A program made the position numbers and the translations under genes. 64,000 nucleotides of DNA from Candidatus Enterenecus merdae (GTDB taxonomy: Bacteria > Bacillota > Clostridia > Oscillospirales > Oscillospiraceae). The notes under the pieces are model-generated. The model was given only the letters and a program-made list of their open reading frames with translations. It was not told where the DNA came from and did no database searches. The stretch spans positions 1 through 64,000 of the forward strand of contig DVJZ01000032.1 of the NCBI GenBank assembly GCA_018716385.1. Direction: 5' to 3'. Shown here in pieces: positions 53,523 to 62,919 of this stretch (its first letter is position 1; every line of letters begins with the position of its first letter).

Positions 53523-53818
53523 TGAAGACCGCTTACGACATCATCAAGCGCCCCATCGTCACCGAACAGTCCATGGCGTTTGCCACCGACAAGAAGTACA
53601 CCTTCGAGGTGGCCAAGGACGCCAACAAGATCGAGATCGCCAAGGCGGTGGAGGAGATCTTCGGGGTGAAGGTGGCCAAGGTGAACACGCTGAATATGTA
53701 TGGCAAGGCCAAGCGGCTGGGCCGCTATCCTGTCGGCCGCCGGGCCAGTTGGAAGAAGGCCATGGTCACCCTGAGCGAGGACTCCAAGTCCATTGAGTTC
53801 TTCGAAGGCATGGTGTAA
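53522..53818 (+). CDS. rplW: 50S ribosomal protein uL23
   Basis: 98-aa protein at the tunnel exit, docking site for trigger factor and SRP. Sequence begins MKTAYDIIKRPIVTEQSMA and has FEVAKDANKIEIAKAVEEIFGVKV. The ATG overlaps the rplD stop by one base (TAATG). Confidence 0.98.
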   Translation: MKTAYDIIKRPIVTEQSMAFATDKKYTFEVAKDANKIEIAKAVEEIFGVKVAKVNTLNMYGKAKRLGRYPVGRRASWKKAMVTLSEDSKSIEFFEGMV

Positions 53819-53832
53819 GGAGGTAACGAGAA

Positions 53833-54666
53833 ATGGCGATCAAAACCTATAAGCCCACAACGCCCTCCCGCCGCCATATGACGGTGTCCGCCTTCGAGGG
53901 CATCGATAAGAAGGCCAAGCCGGAGCGCTCCCTGCTGGAGAAGCTGAAGAAGAGCGCCGGGCGCAACAGCTACGGGCGCATCACCGTCCGCCACCGGGGC
54001 GGCGGGAACAAGCGCAAGTACCGCATCATCGACTTCAAGCGGGACAAAGAGGGCAAGTCCACGGTGATCAACCTGCAGTACGACCCCAACCGCTCCGCCA
54101 ACATCGCCCTGATCGAGTACGAGGACGGCGAGCGCCGCTATATCCTGGCTCCCGTTGGGCTGAAGGCGGGCCACATCATCATGACCGGCCCTGAGTCCGA
54201 CATCCTGCCCGGCAACTGCCTGCCCATCTCCAAGATCCCGGTGGGCGAGATGATCCACTGCATTGAGCTGCACCCCGGCAAGGGGGGCCAGCTGGTGCGT
54301 TCCGCCGGCACCGCCGCGCAGCTGATGGCCAAGGAGAACGGCATGGCTCAGATCCGCCTGCCCTCCGGCGAGGTGCGCCTGGTGCACGAGCAGTGCCGGG
54401 CCACCATCGGCCAGGTGGGCAACACCGACTGGGCCAACATCCACATCGGCAAGGCCGGGCGCAAGCGCCATATGGGCTGGCGGCCCACGGTGCGCGGCTC
54501 GGTGATGAACCCCAACGACCACCCTCATGGCGGCGGCGAGGGCAAGAGCCCTGTGGGCCGGCCCGGCCCCGTCACCCCCTGGGGCAAACCCGCCATGGGG
54601 TACAAGACCCGCAAGCGCAAGAACCCCACGGACAAGTTCATTGTCAAGCGCCGCAACGCCAAGTAA
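53833..54666 (+). CDS. rplB: 50S ribosomal protein uL2
   Basis: 277-aa core 50S protein near the peptidyl-transferase centre. Conserved [13 protein letters not shown] start, [16 protein letters not shown], and the C-terminal [17 protein letters not shown] with the functionally important histidine. AAGGAGGTAACG lies before the ATG. Confidence 0.99.
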   Translation: MAIKTYKPTTPSRRHMTVSAFEGIDKKAKPERSLLEKLKKSAGRNSYGRITVRHRGGGNKRKYRIIDFKRDKEGKSTVINLQYDPNRSANIALIEYEDGERRYILAPVGLKAGHIIMTGPESDILPGNCLPISKIPVGEMIHCIELHPGKGGQLVRSAGTAAQLMAKENGMAQIRLPSGEVRLVHEQCRATIGQVGNTDWANIHIGKAGRKRHMGWRPTVRGSVMNPNDHPHGGGEGKSPVGRPGPVTPWGKPAMGYKTRKRKNPTDKFIVKRRNAK

Positions 54667-54680
54667 GGAGGCAGTGAAAG

Positions 54681-54953
54681 ATGAGCAGAAGTATCAAGAA
54701 AGGCCCCTTTTGCGCCCCCGAGCTGCTGAAGCGGGTCAATGAGATGAACCAGAAGAACGAGAAGAAGGTGCTGAAGACCTGGAGCCGTGCCTCCACCATC
54801 TTCCCCGCCTTCGTGGGCCACACCATCGCTGTGCACGACGGGCGCAAGCATGTGCCGGTGTATATCACCGAGGACATGGTGGGCCATAAGCTGGGCGAGT
54901 TCGCCCCCACCCGCACCTTCAAGGGCCATGCGGGCAGCAAGACCGGTAAGTAA
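54681..54953 (+). CDS. rpsS: 30S ribosomal protein uS19
   Basis: 90-aa 30S head protein: [18 protein letters not shown] start, [49 protein letters not shown] before the ATG. Confidence 0.99.
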   Translation: MSRSIKKGPFCAPELLKRVNEMNQKNEKKVLKTWSRASTIFPAFVGHTIAVHDGRKHVPVYITEDMVGHKLGEFAPTRTFKGHAGSKTGK

Positions 54954-54967
54954 GGAGGAGAGAGCAA

Positions 54968-55300
54968 ATGGAAGCGAAGGCAACACTGAGATATATCCGC
55001 ATCTCTCCCCGTAAGGTGAGCATTCTGTGCGACCTGATCCGCGGTAAGAGTGTGGCACAGGCCAGCGCCATCCTGGCCCTGACCCCCAAGGCCGCCGCCG
55101 AGCCCCTGTCCAAGCTGGTCAAGAGCGCGGCCGCCAACGCCGAGAACAACCACGGCATGGACCCTGAGAAGCTCTATGTGGCGGAGACCTACGCAGCCCC
55201 CGGCCCCATCATCAAGCGCTTTATGCCCCGGGCCCAGGGGCGGGCCTACCGCATCAACAAGAGAACTTCCCACGTGACCGTCGTGGTCAAAGAGCGCTGA
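54968..55300 (+). CDS. rplV: 50S ribosomal protein uL22
   Basis: 110-aa tunnel protein: [26 protein letters not shown] and the C-terminal beta-hairpin [34 protein letters not shown] before the ATG. Confidence 0.99.
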   Translation: MEAKATLRYIRISPRKVSILCDLIRGKSVAQASAILALTPKAAAEPLSKLVKSAAANAENNHGMDPEKLYVAETYAAPGPIIKRFMPRAQGRAYRINKRTSHVTVVVKER

Positions 55301-55319
55301 GAAAAGGAGGTCAAACAGT

Positions 55320-56150
55320 ATGGGACAGAAAGTGAATCCCCACGGACTGCGCGTGGGCGTCATCAAAGACTGGGACTCCCGTTGGTATGCCCGCAATGAG
55401 AAAGTGGGCGACCTCCTGGTGGAGGACTACAAGCTCCGCAAGGATCTGAAAAAGCGCCTGTATTCCGCCGGCGTGCCCAAGATCGAGATCGAGCGGGACA
55501 ACGCCAAGATCCGCATCTATGTCCACTGCGCCCGGCCGGGCATCGTCATCGGCAAGGGGGGCGAGGAGATCGAGAAGCTGCGCGCTGAGCTGGAGGCCAA
55601 GCTGGGCAAGAGCGTGCTGCTCAACATCGTCGAGGTGAAAAACCCCGACACCAACGCCCAGCTGGTGGCGGAGAACATCGCCCAGCAGCTGGAAAAACGC
55701 ATCGCCTTCCGCCGGGCCATGAAGAACGCCATGGGGCGGGCCATGCGCATGGGCGCGCTGGGCATCAAGGTGCAGGCCTCCGGCCGGCTCAACGGCGCGG
55801 AGATTGCCCGCACCGAACACTACCATGACGGCACCATCCCCCTGCAGACCCTGCGGGCGGACATCGAGTACGGCTTTGCCGAGGCGGCCACCACTTACGG
55901 GCGCATCGGCATCAAGGTGTGGATCTACAAGGGCGAGGTGCTCACCCAGACCCTGCGCACCACCCCCCGCACCATCGACACCAAGAACTACAAAGAGCGT
56001 GAGCAGCGGCCCCGCCGCCGGGACGACCGCCGGGGCGGCTTCAACCGGCAGGGGGGTGACCGCCGCCAGGGCGGCGGGTTCCACCGGCAGGGCGGCAGCC
56101 GCCCCGCAGGCGGCCGCGGCCCCGCTGGTAAGGAAGGAGGCGCTCAGTAA
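55320..56150 (+). CDS. rpsC: 30S ribosomal protein uS3 with RG-rich tail
   Basis: 276-aa 30S head protein with KH domain ([19 protein letters not shown]) and [28 protein letters not shown]. After about residue 222 there is a basic Arg/Gly/Gln tail of about 50 residues ([13 protein letters not shown] repeats), longer than in B. subtilis. Its stop overlaps the rplP start by one base. Confidence 0.98.
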   Translation: MGQKVNPHGLRVGVIKDWDSRWYARNEKVGDLLVEDYKLRKDLKKRLYSAGVPKIEIERDNAKIRIYVHCARPGIVIGKGGEEIEKLRAELEAKLGKSVLLNIVEVKNPDTNAQLVAENIAQQLEKRIAFRRAMKNAMGRAMRMGALGIKVQASGRLNGAEIARTEHYHDGTIPLQTLRADIEYGFAEAATTYGRIGIKVWIYKGEVLTQTLRTTPRTIDTKNYKEREQRPRRRDDRRGGFNRQGGDRRQGGGFHRQGGSRPAGGRGPAGKEGGAQ

Positions 56151-56578
56151 TGCTTCTGCCCAAGAGAGTGAAGTACCGCCGCGTCCACCGCGGGCGCATG
56201 ACCGGCGTCGCCACCCGGGGCAACACCGTGGCCTATGGCGAGTGGGGCCTGGCAACCACCGAGCCGGCCTGGATCACCGGCAACCAGATCGAGGCCGCCC
56301 GTGTGGCCATGACCCGTCACACCAAGCGCGGCGGCAAGGTCTGGATCAAGATCTTTCCCGACAAGCCCGTGACCAAGAAGGCCCTGGGCACCCGTATGGG
56401 TTCCGGTAAGGGCGCGCCCGAGTACTGGGTGGCCGTGGTCAAGCCCGGCCGGGTCATGTTTGAGATCGCCGGCGTCTCCGAAGAGGTGGCCCGGGAGGCG
56501 CTGCGCCTGGCCAGCCACAAGCTGCCGGTCAAGTGCAAGATCATCAAGCGAGAGACTGTTGAGAACGGTGGTGAATGA
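56150..56578 (+). CDS. rplP: 50S ribosomal protein uL16
   Basis: 142-aa protein positioning tRNA at the A and P sites. [17 protein letters not shown] start and [23 protein letters not shown] are standard. One-base overlap with rpsC (TAATG). Confidence 0.99.
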   Translation: MLLPKRVKYRRVHRGRMTGVATRGNTVAYGEWGLATTEPAWITGNQIEAARVAMTRHTKRGGKVWIKIFPDKPVTKKALGTRMGSGKGAPEYWVAVVKPGRVMFEIAGVSEEVAREALRLASHKLPVKCKIIKRETVENGGE

Positions 56579-56580
56579 AG

Positions 56581-56772
56581 ATGAAAGCTAACGAAGTCCG
56601 TAACCTGAGCTCCAACGAGCTGGAGAGCAAGCTGGTGGAGCTGAAGAAGGACCTGTTCAACCTCCGTCTTCAGCACGCCACCAACCAGCTGGATAACCCC
56701 ATCCGCATCGCGCAGGTCAAGAAGGACATCGCCCGCGTGAAAACCATCCTGCGTGAGCAGCAGGGCCGATAA
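56581..56772 (+). CDS. rpmC: 50S ribosomal protein uL29
   Basis: 63-aa helical protein near the tunnel exit: MKANEVRNLSSNELESKLVELKKDLFNLR. The ATG at 56581 gives the usual start; an in-frame ATG at 56575 inside the rplP stop would add MK and is possible. Confidence 0.95.
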   Translation: MKANEVRNLSSNELESKLVELKKDLFNLRLQHATNQLDNPIRIAQVKKDIARVKTILREQQGR

Positions 56773-56785
56773 GGAGGCGTGAACG

Positions 56786-57049
56786 ATGAGTGAAGTGAGA
56801 ACCTCTTCTCGTAAGACCAGAGTCGGCCTGGTGGTTTCTGACAAGATGGATAAGACCATTGTGGTGGCCATCGCCGACCGGGTGGCCCACCCCCTGTACA
56901 AGAAGATCATCAAGCGGACCTATAAGTTGAAGGCCCATGATGAGCTCAACCAGTGCGGCGTGGGCGACCGCGTGCGCGTGATGGAGACCCGCCCCCTGTC
57001 CAAAGACAAGCGCTGGCGCGTGGTTGAGATCCTCGAGAAGGCGAAGTAA
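56786..57049 (+). CDS. rpsQ: 30S ribosomal protein uS17
   Basis: 87-aa 16S-binding OB-fold protein: [19 protein letters not shown] and [34 protein letters not shown] before the ATG. Confidence 0.99.
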   Translation: MSEVRTSSRKTRVGLVVSDKMDKTIVVAIADRVAHPLYKKIIKRTYKLKAHDELNQCGVGDRVRVMETRPLSKDKRWRVVEILEKAK

Positions 57050-57064
57050 GAAGGAGGTGCCAGT

Positions 57065-57433
57065 ATGATTCAGGAAGAAAGCTATCTGAAGGTTGCCGAC
57101 AACACCGGCGCCAAGGAGATCAAGACCATCCGCGTACTGGGCGGCTCCAAGCGGAAGTTTGGCAACATCGGCGATGTGATCGTCGCCTCCGTGCGCAAGG
57201 CCGCCCCCGGCGGCCAGGTCAAGAAGGGCGATGTGGTCCGGGCCGTCATCGTCCGCTCCACCCGCGGCGTGCGCCGCACCGACGGCAGCTATGTCCGCTT
57301 TGACGACAACGCCGCCGTCCTCATCCGGGAGGACAAGAACCCCCGCGGCACCCGTATCTTTGGCCCGGTGGCCCGCGAGCTGCGGGACAAGGATTACATG
57401 AAGATCCTGTCCCTGGCTCCCGAGGTCCTGTAA
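57065..57433 (+). CDS. rplN: 50S ribosomal protein uL14
   Basis: 122-aa intersubunit-bridge protein: [56 protein letters not shown] before the ATG. Confidence 0.99.
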   Translation: MIQEESYLKVADNTGAKEIKTIRVLGGSKRKFGNIGDVIVASVRKAAPGGQVKKGDVVRAVIVRSTRGVRRTDGSYVRFDDNAAVLIREDKNPRGTRIFGPVARELRDKDYMKILSLAPEVL

Positions 57434-57447
57434 GGGGGGAACGAGGT

Positions 57448-57759
57448 ATGAGTATGAACGTGAAGAAGAACGACACCGTCGTCGTCCTGTCCGGCAAGGA
57501 CAAGGGCAAGCGGGGCAAGGTCCTCTCGGTGGACCCCGAGGCCCGCAAGGTGGTGGTGGAGAAGGTCAACATGGCCTCCCGCCACCAGAAGCCCCGCCGC
57601 CAGGGCGAGGAGGGCGGCATCATCCAGAAGGAGATCCCCCTGTACGCCAGCAAGGTGATGGCCGTGTGCCCTAAGTGCGACAAGCCCACCCGCGTGGCCC
57701 ACAAGGTGGAGGGGGGCAAGAAGGTGCGCGTGTGCAAGCATTGCGGCGCCGAAATCTGA
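57448..57759 (+). CDS. rplX: 50S ribosomal protein uL24
   Basis: 103-aa assembly initiator with a KOW motif ([15 protein letters not shown]) and [15 protein letters not shown]. The C-terminal half has CxxC...CxxC ([19 protein letters not shown]). A second ATG two codons on is an alternative start. Confidence 0.98.
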   Translation: MSMNVKKNDTVVVLSGKDKGKRGKVLSVDPEARKVVVEKVNMASRHQKPRRQGEEGGIIQKEIPLYASKVMAVCPKCDKPTRVAHKVEGGKKVRVCKHCGAEI

Positions 57760-57778
57760 AAAGGAGGAGGAGTTACCA

Positions 57779-58330
57779 ATGGCAAATCCCAATTTGAAGG
57801 CAAAGTACACCGCCGAAGTTGCTCCTGCCCTGATGCAGAAGTTCGGCTACAAATCCGTGATGCAGATCCCCCGGGTGGACAAGATCGTGGTCAACTGCGG
57901 CTGCGGCGAGGCCCGGGACAACGCCAAGGTGCTGGAGTCCGTGGTGGGCGATCTGGCCGCCATTACCGGGCAGAAGCCCATCGTCACCAGGGCCAAGAAA
58001 TCGGTGGCCAACTTCAAGCTCCGGGAGGGGATGCCCATCGGAGCCAAGGTCACCCTGCGTCAAGACAAGATGTGGGAGTTTTTGGACCGGCTGTTCAACG
58101 TGGCCCTGCCTCGGGTGCGGGACTTCCGGGGCATCAACCCCAACGCGTTTGACGGCCGGGGCAACTATGCCCTGGGGCTGAGGGAGCAACTGATCTTCCC
58201 CGAGATCGACTACGACAAGATCGACAAGATCCGCGGCATGGACGTGGTCATCTGCACCACCGCCAAGACCGACGAAGAGGCCAAGGAGCTGCTCGCACTC
58301 CTGGGGGCCCCGTTCACCACTGCCGGCTGA
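57779..58330 (+). CDS. rplE: 50S ribosomal protein uL5
   Basis: 183-aa 5S rRNA-binding protein: [69 protein letters not shown] before the ATG. Confidence 0.99.
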   Translation: MANPNLKAKYTAEVAPALMQKFGYKSVMQIPRVDKIVVNCGCGEARDNAKVLESVVGDLAAITGQKPIVTRAKKSVANFKLREGMPIGAKVTLRQDKMWEFLDRLFNVALPRVRDFRGINPNAFDGRGNYALGLREQLIFPEIDYDKIDKIRGMDVVICTTAKTDEEAKELLALLGAPFTTAG

Positions 58331-58347
58331 TAGGAGGGAAGAAGCGT

Positions 58348-58533
58348 ATGGCAAAGAAATCGATGATCCTCAAGGCGCAGCGGGAGCCCAAGTTCTCCAG
58401 CCGCCGCAACAACCGCTGCAAGATCTGTGGCCGTCCCCACGCCTATCTCCGGGACTACGGCATCTGCCGCATCTGCTTCCGGGAGCTGGCCTACAAGGGG
58501 CAGATCCCCGGCGTGCGCAAGGCGTCCTGGTAA
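58348..58533 (+). CDS. rpsN: 30S ribosomal protein uS14, zinc-ribbon type
   Basis: 61-aa type Z S14 with the zinc ligands intact (CKICG...CRICF). Standard [19 protein letters not shown] start. It is followed by a 17-bp terminator-like hairpin and a 510-bp gap, so the upstream transcription unit probably ends here. Confidence 0.98.
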   Translation: MAKKSMILKAQREPKFSSRRNNRCKICGRPHAYLRDYGICRICFRELAYKGQIPGVRKASW

Positions 58534-58596
58534 GCGCCCCTTCGCGATGGGCGCCCTTCCCGCAGGGCGGTCAGCCCGACGCGGGGGGAAAGGCAG

Positions 58597-58639
58597 AAAT
58601 CAGCTTCTGCCGGGGAAAGGTTCCGGCAGAAGCTGATTT
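58597..58639 (+). terminator. Intra-cluster terminator after rpsN
   Basis: Perfect 17-bp arms AAATCAGCTTCTGCCGG/CCGGCAGAAGCTGATTT with a 9-nt loop; ends in ATTTACC. It lies 64 bp past rpsN, inside what is usually one continuous r-protein operon. Confidence 0.8.
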
Positions 58640-58685
58640 ACCGGCGTTTCCACCCACGTTTTCCGACCCGGCAGTCAAAAAAACC

Positions 58686-58714
58686 TTGCTTTTGACAGGG
58701 GGAAGGGGTATAAT
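58686..58714 (+). promoter_or_regulatory. Internal promoter for the rpsH (spc) half of the cluster
   Basis: -35 TTGCTT (58686-58691), 17-bp spacer, perfect -10 TATAAT (58709-58714). Followed by a leader of about 325 nt. Confidence 0.78.
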
Positions 58715-58719
58715 AAATT

Positions 58720-59044
58720 GCTTTTGCGCCAGGGCAACTGCCAAGACTTTCTCCCAACGCGCTCGGGAGTGTCCGACCCGTAAACCGCAGGGAAGTGCCT
58801 GAGGGTACGGGGGTTTGGCACGCCGGTGCCCGGCAGGGAAAGGGCTGGGCTCCCTTTGTGGGGGGTCCGGGTTTGGCCCGGGGAATGGGCCGCGAAGGCC
58901 CCGCGGCAGCGGGGCAAGACGGACAAAAGGTCGAAAGCCTTACCTGACTTTCGATACCTTTCCGCCTGTACCAAGAAGCGGCCGCGCCGCAGTGAGCCGG
59001 CCGCGCCTGACCTTGGTAAATCTGACACAGGAGGTAACCTCATC
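58720..59044 (+). promoter_or_regulatory. Long structured rpsH leader
   Basis: About 325 nt of GC-rich leader with several stems: TCGAAAG/CTTTCGA (58931-58937, 58948-58954), then TACCAAG/CTTGGTA (58969-58975, 59012-59018) enclosing GCGGCC/GGCCGC. The last stem ends 26 nt before the rpsH ATG. No known r-protein leader motif was recognised. Candidate autoregulatory leader. Confidence 0.55.
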
Positions 59045-59446
59045 ATGCAAATCACCGATCCCATTGCGGATATGCTCACCCGCATCCGCAACGCGAACAA
59101 CGCCAAGCATGACACCGTGGACGTTCCGGCTTCCAACATGAAGAAGGCCATCGCCCAGATCCTACTGGACGAGGGCTATATCAAGAACTTCCAGATCGTC
59201 AACGATGGCACCCAGGGCGTGATCCGGATCACGCTGAAGTATCTGCAGCCCGGCAAGGAGAAGACCATCTCCGGCCTGCGCCGGGTGTCCAAGCCCGGCC
59301 TGCGGGTGTACGCCGGCGCGGAAGAGCTGCCCCGGGTCCTGCGCGGCCTGGGTATCGCGATTGTATCCACATCCAAGGGCGTCATGACCGACAAGAAGGC
59401 CCGCCAGGCCCATGTCGGCGGCGAAGTCCTTGCGTTTGTCTGGTAA
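59045..59446 (+). CDS. rpsH: 30S ribosomal protein uS8
   Basis: 133-aa 16S central-domain binder, autoregulator of the spc operon in E. coli. Sequence starts [18 protein letters not shown] and ends [29 protein letters not shown] at 59045 follows GGAGGTAACC. First gene after the long leader. Confidence 0.98.
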   Translation: MQITDPIADMLTRIRNANNAKHDTVDVPASNMKKAIAQILLDEGYIKNFQIVNDGTQGVIRITLKYLQPGKEKTISGLRRVSKPGLRVYAGAEELPRVLRGLGIAIVSTSKGVMTDKKARQAHVGGEVLAFVW

Positions 59447-59460
59447 GGAGGGTTATAGGA

Positions 59461-60006
59461 ATGTCCAGAATTGGTAGAGCTCCTATCGCCGTCCCCGCCG
59501 GCGTAGAGATCAAGATTGAAGAGAACAACGTCGTGACTGTGAAGGGGCCCAAGGGCACGCTGAGCGAACGCTTCCACCCGGAGATGACCATCTCCATGCG
59601 GGGCAACGAGCTGCAGGTCTCCCGGCCCAACGACCTGAAGGAGAACCGTTCCCTCCACGGGTTGACCCGCAGCCTGCTCAATAACATGGTAGTGGGGGTC
59701 ACCGAGGGCTACAAGAAGACCCTGGAGGTCAACGGCGTGGGTTACCGTGTGGCCTTGGAGGGGGGCAAGCTGGTGATGAACCTGGGCTTTTCCCACCAGG
59801 TGACCATGGAGGCTCCCGAGGGGATCGCCATCGAGGTGCCCAACCCCAACCAGATCGTCATCTCCGGTTACGACAAGCAGTTGGTGGGCCAGTTTGCCGC
59901 CAACGTCCGCGAGAAGCGCCCCCCCGAGCCTTATAAGGGCAAGGGGATTAAATACGCTGACGAGGTCATCCGCCGCAAGGTGGGCAAGACCGGCGTCAAG
60001 AAATAA
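59461..60006 (+). CDS. rplF: 50S ribosomal protein uL6
   Basis: 181-aa 50S protein: MSRIGRAPIAVPAGVEIKI, GYRVALEGGKLVMNLGFSH, KGKGIKYADEVIRRKVGKTGVKK. AAGGAGGG before the ATG. Confidence 0.99.
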   Translation: MSRIGRAPIAVPAGVEIKIEENNVVTVKGPKGTLSERFHPEMTISMRGNELQVSRPNDLKENRSLHGLTRSLLNNMVVGVTEGYKKTLEVNGVGYRVALEGGKLVMNLGFSHQVTMEAPEGIAIEVPNPNQIVISGYDKQLVGQFAANVREKRPPEPYKGKGIKYADEVIRRKVGKTGVKK

Positions 60007-60024
60007 TGAGGAGGTGTGCCGATC

Positions 60025-60384
60025 ATGATTAAAAGACCCAATACCAAGGCCCAGCGCCTGCACCGTCACAAGCGCGTTCGCAGCAAGGTGTCCGGCACCT
60101 CCGAGCGCCCCCGTCTGAACGTGTTCCGCAGCGGGACCAACATCTACGCCCAGGTCATCGACGACACCAAGGGCGTCACCCTGGTCTCTGCTTCTTCCCT
60201 GGAGAAGGGCTTTGAGGGCACCGGCAGCAACTGCGAGGCGGCCAAGAAGGTCGGCCAGGCGGTTGCCGAGCGGGCAAAGGCCAAGGGTATCGAGGCCGTC
60301 GTATTCGACCGCGGCGGCTACCTGTACCATGGCCGCGTGAAAGCTCTGGCCGAGGGCGCCCGCGAGGGCGGCCTGCAGTTCTAA
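60025..60384 (+). CDS. rplR: 50S ribosomal protein uL18
   Basis: 119-aa 5S rRNA-binding protein: [37 protein letters not shown] and [31 protein letters not shown] 60025 preferred over a GTG three codons earlier because AGGAGGTG is then properly spaced. Confidence 0.97.
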   Translation: MIKRPNTKAQRLHRHKRVRSKVSGTSERPRLNVFRSGTNIYAQVIDDTKGVTLVSASSLEKGFEGTGSNCEAAKKVGQAVAERAKAKGIEAVVFDRGGYLYHGRVKALAEGAREGGLQF

Positions 60385-60400
60385 GGGAGGAGGAAGGATC

Positions 60401-60901
60401 ATGGCTCGTTTTGAAAGAGAACCCAAAGAGTACGTGGAGAAGGTTGTCTACCTCAACCGCGTTTCCAAGACCGTGAAGGGCGGCCGCGTGGCCAAGTTCT
60501 CCGCCCTGGTGGTAGTGGGCGACGAGAAGGGCAAGGTGGGCTACGGCCTGGGCAAGGCCGCCGAGGTGGCCGAGGCCATCCGCAAGGGCATTGAGGACGC
60601 CAAGAAGAACCTGGTGACCATCACTCTGTCCGGCAGCACCATCCCCCATGAGATCATCGGCGAATTTGGCGCCGGCCGGGTGCTGCTCAAGCCCGCCAGC
60701 AAGGGTACCGGCATCATTGCCGGCGGCCCGGTGCGCGCGGTGATGGAGGCGGCCGGCGTGTCCGACATCCGTGCCAAGTGCCTGCGCACCAACAACCCCC
60801 AGAACGTGGTGGCTGCCACCATGGCCGGGCTGAAGGCGCTGCGCAGCCCCGCCGAAGTGGCCCGCATCCGGGGCAAGAGCGTGGAAGAAATCATTGGTTA
60901 A
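60401..60901 (+). CDS. rpsE: 30S ribosomal protein uS5
   Basis: 166-aa 30S protein: [69 protein letters not shown] before the ATG. Confidence 0.99.
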   Translation: MARFEREPKEYVEKVVYLNRVSKTVKGGRVAKFSALVVVGDEKGKVGYGLGKAAEVAEAIRKGIEDAKKNLVTITLSGSTIPHEIIGEFGAGRVLLKPASKGTGIIAGGPVRAVMEAAGVSDIRAKCLRTNNPQNVVAATMAGLKALRSPAEVARIRGKSVEEIIG

Positions 60902-60915
60902 GGAGGCTCACGACC

Positions 60916-61101
60916 ATGGCTAAGACAATTGAGATCAAGCTCGTCAAGAGCCTGAACGGCCGCCTGGCCAAGCACAAGGCCACCGCCGAGGCCCTGGGCC
61001 TGCGCACCATCGGCGATGTGACCGTGCAGCCGGACAACGCGGCCACCCGGGGCAAGATCGCCCGCATCGGTTACCTGCTCCAGGTGACCGAGCAAGCCTG
61101 A
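60916..61101 (+). CDS. rpmD: 50S ribosomal protein uL30
   Basis: 61-aa protein: [29 protein letters not shown]. Present in many but not all bacteria. AAGGAGG before the ATG at 60916. Confidence 0.97.
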   Translation: MAKTIEIKLVKSLNGRLAKHKATAEALGLRTIGDVTVQPDNAATRGKIARIGYLLQVTEQA

Positions 61102-61114
61102 GGAGGTGCCCAAG

Positions 61115-61555
61115 ATGAATCTGCATGAACTTTCCCCCGCCCCCGGTTCCACCCAGGTGGGCAAGCGCAAGGGGCGCGGTCCTGCCACCGGAAACGGCAA
61201 GACTGCCGGCCGCGGGCACAAGGGCCAGAAGGCCCGCTCCGGCGGCGGCGTGCGCATTGGGTTTGAGGGCGGCCAGATGCCGCTGACCCGCCGCCTGCCC
61301 AAGCGGGGGTTCCGCAACATCTTCGCCAAGCGGCTGGAGGGTGTGAACGTGGCCGCGCTGAACAAGTTTGAGGACGGGGCCACTGTGGACACCCGCGACC
61401 TGCTGGAAAAGGGTATCCTCTCCAAGTGCGAGCATGGGGTGAAGATCCTGGGCAACGGCGAGCTGAAGCGGAAGCTCACGGTGCGCGCCCGGGCCTTCTC
61501 CGCCAGCGCCAAGGAGAAGATCGAAAAGGCGGGCGGGACGGCGGAGGTGATCTGA
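61115..61555 (+). CDS. rplO: 50S ribosomal protein uL15
   Basis: 146-aa 50S assembly protein: [63 protein letters not shown] 61115 preferred over an in-frame GTG at 61106 within the ribosome site. Confidence 0.98.
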   Translation: MNLHELSPAPGSTQVGKRKGRGPATGNGKTAGRGHKGQKARSGGGVRIGFEGGQMPLTRRLPKRGFRNIFAKRLEGVNVAALNKFEDGATVDTRDLLEKGILSKCEHGVKILGNGELKRKLTVRARAFSASAKEKIEKAGGTAEVI

Positions 61556-61556
61556 G

Positions 61557-62900
61557 ATGATTCAGACCATCCGAAGCGCCTGGAAGGTGCAGGAGCTGCG
61601 CAATAAGCTGCTGTTTACCCTGTTTGTTCTGTTGATCTTCCGGGTGGGCGCCACCATCCCAGTGCCCTTTATTGACTCGGATATGCTCAGCCAGTATATG
61701 ACTGAGCAGTCGGCCAGCATCTTCGGCCTGCTCAACGTGATGAGCGGCGACGCCTTTGCCTACGCCACGGTGTTCGCCCTGTCCATCCAGCCCTATATCA
61801 ACAGCTCCATCATCGTGCAGCTGCTGACCATCGCCATCCCTGCCCTGGAGCGCCTGTCCCGGGACGGCGGGGAGGAGGGCAAGCGGAAGATCGCGGCCAT
61901 CACCCGCTATGTCACCGTGGCCATCGCCCTGTTGCAGGCCTTTGGCTACTACACCCTGATCCGCTCGGTGGAGCCGTCCGTGCTGTCCACCGACGGGGTG
62001 TGGCCCGCCATCGTCATCATCGCCGCCTTCACCGCCGGCTCCGCCTTTGTCATGTGGCTGGGGGAGCAGGTCACTGAGTTCGGTGTGGGCAACGGCATCT
62101 CCATCATCCTGTTTGCCGGTATCGTGGCCCGTGGCCCCAGCATGGTCACCTCGGTCATCAGCGGGGTGAACAGCTGGACCAGCGGCCGGGAGCTGCCCGT
62201 GCCGGGCTGGCTGGTGCTGGTGGGCGTGGCCCTGCTGGTGGTGATCGCCATGTTGCTGCTGGTGCTGTTCGTGGTGTTCATCAGCAACGCGGAGCGGCGC
62301 ATCCCCGTGCAGTATGCCAAGCGGGTGGTGGGCCGGAAGATGTACGGCGGCCAGTCCAGCCACATCCCCATCAAGGTGAATATGTCCGGGGTGATGCCCG
62401 TCATCTTCGCCCAGGCCATTGCCTCCATTCCCGCCACCATCGGCATGTTTGTGCCTTCCGCCCAGACGGAGGGCAGCGGCTGGTACACCTTCCTGCAGAT
62501 CTTCGACTCCACGGGGCTGGTGTATTCCATCGTCTATTTCCTGCTGATCGTGATGTTCAGCTATTTCTACAACACCATCCAGTTCAACCCGGTGGAGGTG
62601 TCCAACAACCTGAAGAAGAACGGAGGGTTCATCCCCGGTTTCCGCCCGGGCAAGCCAACCGCCGACTTCCTGCAAAAGGTCATCTCCCGGTTGACCCTGT
62701 TTGGCGCGCTCTACCTGGCTGTGGTTGCCCTGCTGCCCGCCATCACGGGCAACATCATGATCGCCCTGGGCTTTAGCGCCGGCAGCAGCTTGGCCATCGG
62801 CGGCACCTCCATCATCATCGTGGTGGGCGTTGCCCTGGAGACGGCCAAAACTCTGGAGGCCCAGCTGATGATGCGTCACTACAAGGGCTTCTTGGAGTGA
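61557..62900 (+). CDS. secY: Preprotein translocase subunit SecY
   Basis: 447-aa channel of the Sec translocon with ten membrane helices. Conserved loops are seen: FRVGATIPVPFID (TM1 region), TIQFNPVEVSNNLKKNGGFIPGFRPG and the plug-proximal IFGLLNVMSGDAF. It starts 1 bp past rplO with GGAGGTGA upstream. SecY partners SecA, partly encoded at the left end of the window. Confidence 0.99.
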   Translation: MIQTIRSAWKVQELRNKLLFTLFVLLIFRVGATIPVPFIDSDMLSQYMTEQSASIFGLLNVMSGDAFAYATVFALSIQPYINSSIIVQLLTIAIPALERLSRDGGEEGKRKIAAITRYVTVAIALLQAFGYYTLIRSVEPSVLSTDGVWPAIVIIAAFTAGSAFVMWLGEQVTEFGVGNGISIILFAGIVARGPSMVTSVISGVNSWTSGRELPVPGWLVLVGVALLVVIAMLLLVLFVVFISNAERRIPVQYAKRVVGRKMYGGQSSHIPIKVNMSGVMPVIFAQAIASIPATIGMFVPSAQTEGSGWYTFLQIFDSTGLVYSIVYFLLIVMFSYFYNTIQFNPVEVSNNLKKNGGFIPGFRPGKPTADFLQKVISRLTLFGALYLAVVALLPAITGNIMIALGFSAGSSLAIGGTSIIIVVGVALETAKTLEAQLMMRHYKGFLE

Positions 62901-62919
62901 TCCGGAGAGGGTGAAGGGC

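Noticed and set aside
58681-58714. TTGACA at 58693-58698 as the -35 of the rpsH promoter
   Set aside because: Only about 10 bp separate it from TATAAT; the TTGCTT hexamer at 58686 has the proper 17-bp spacing.
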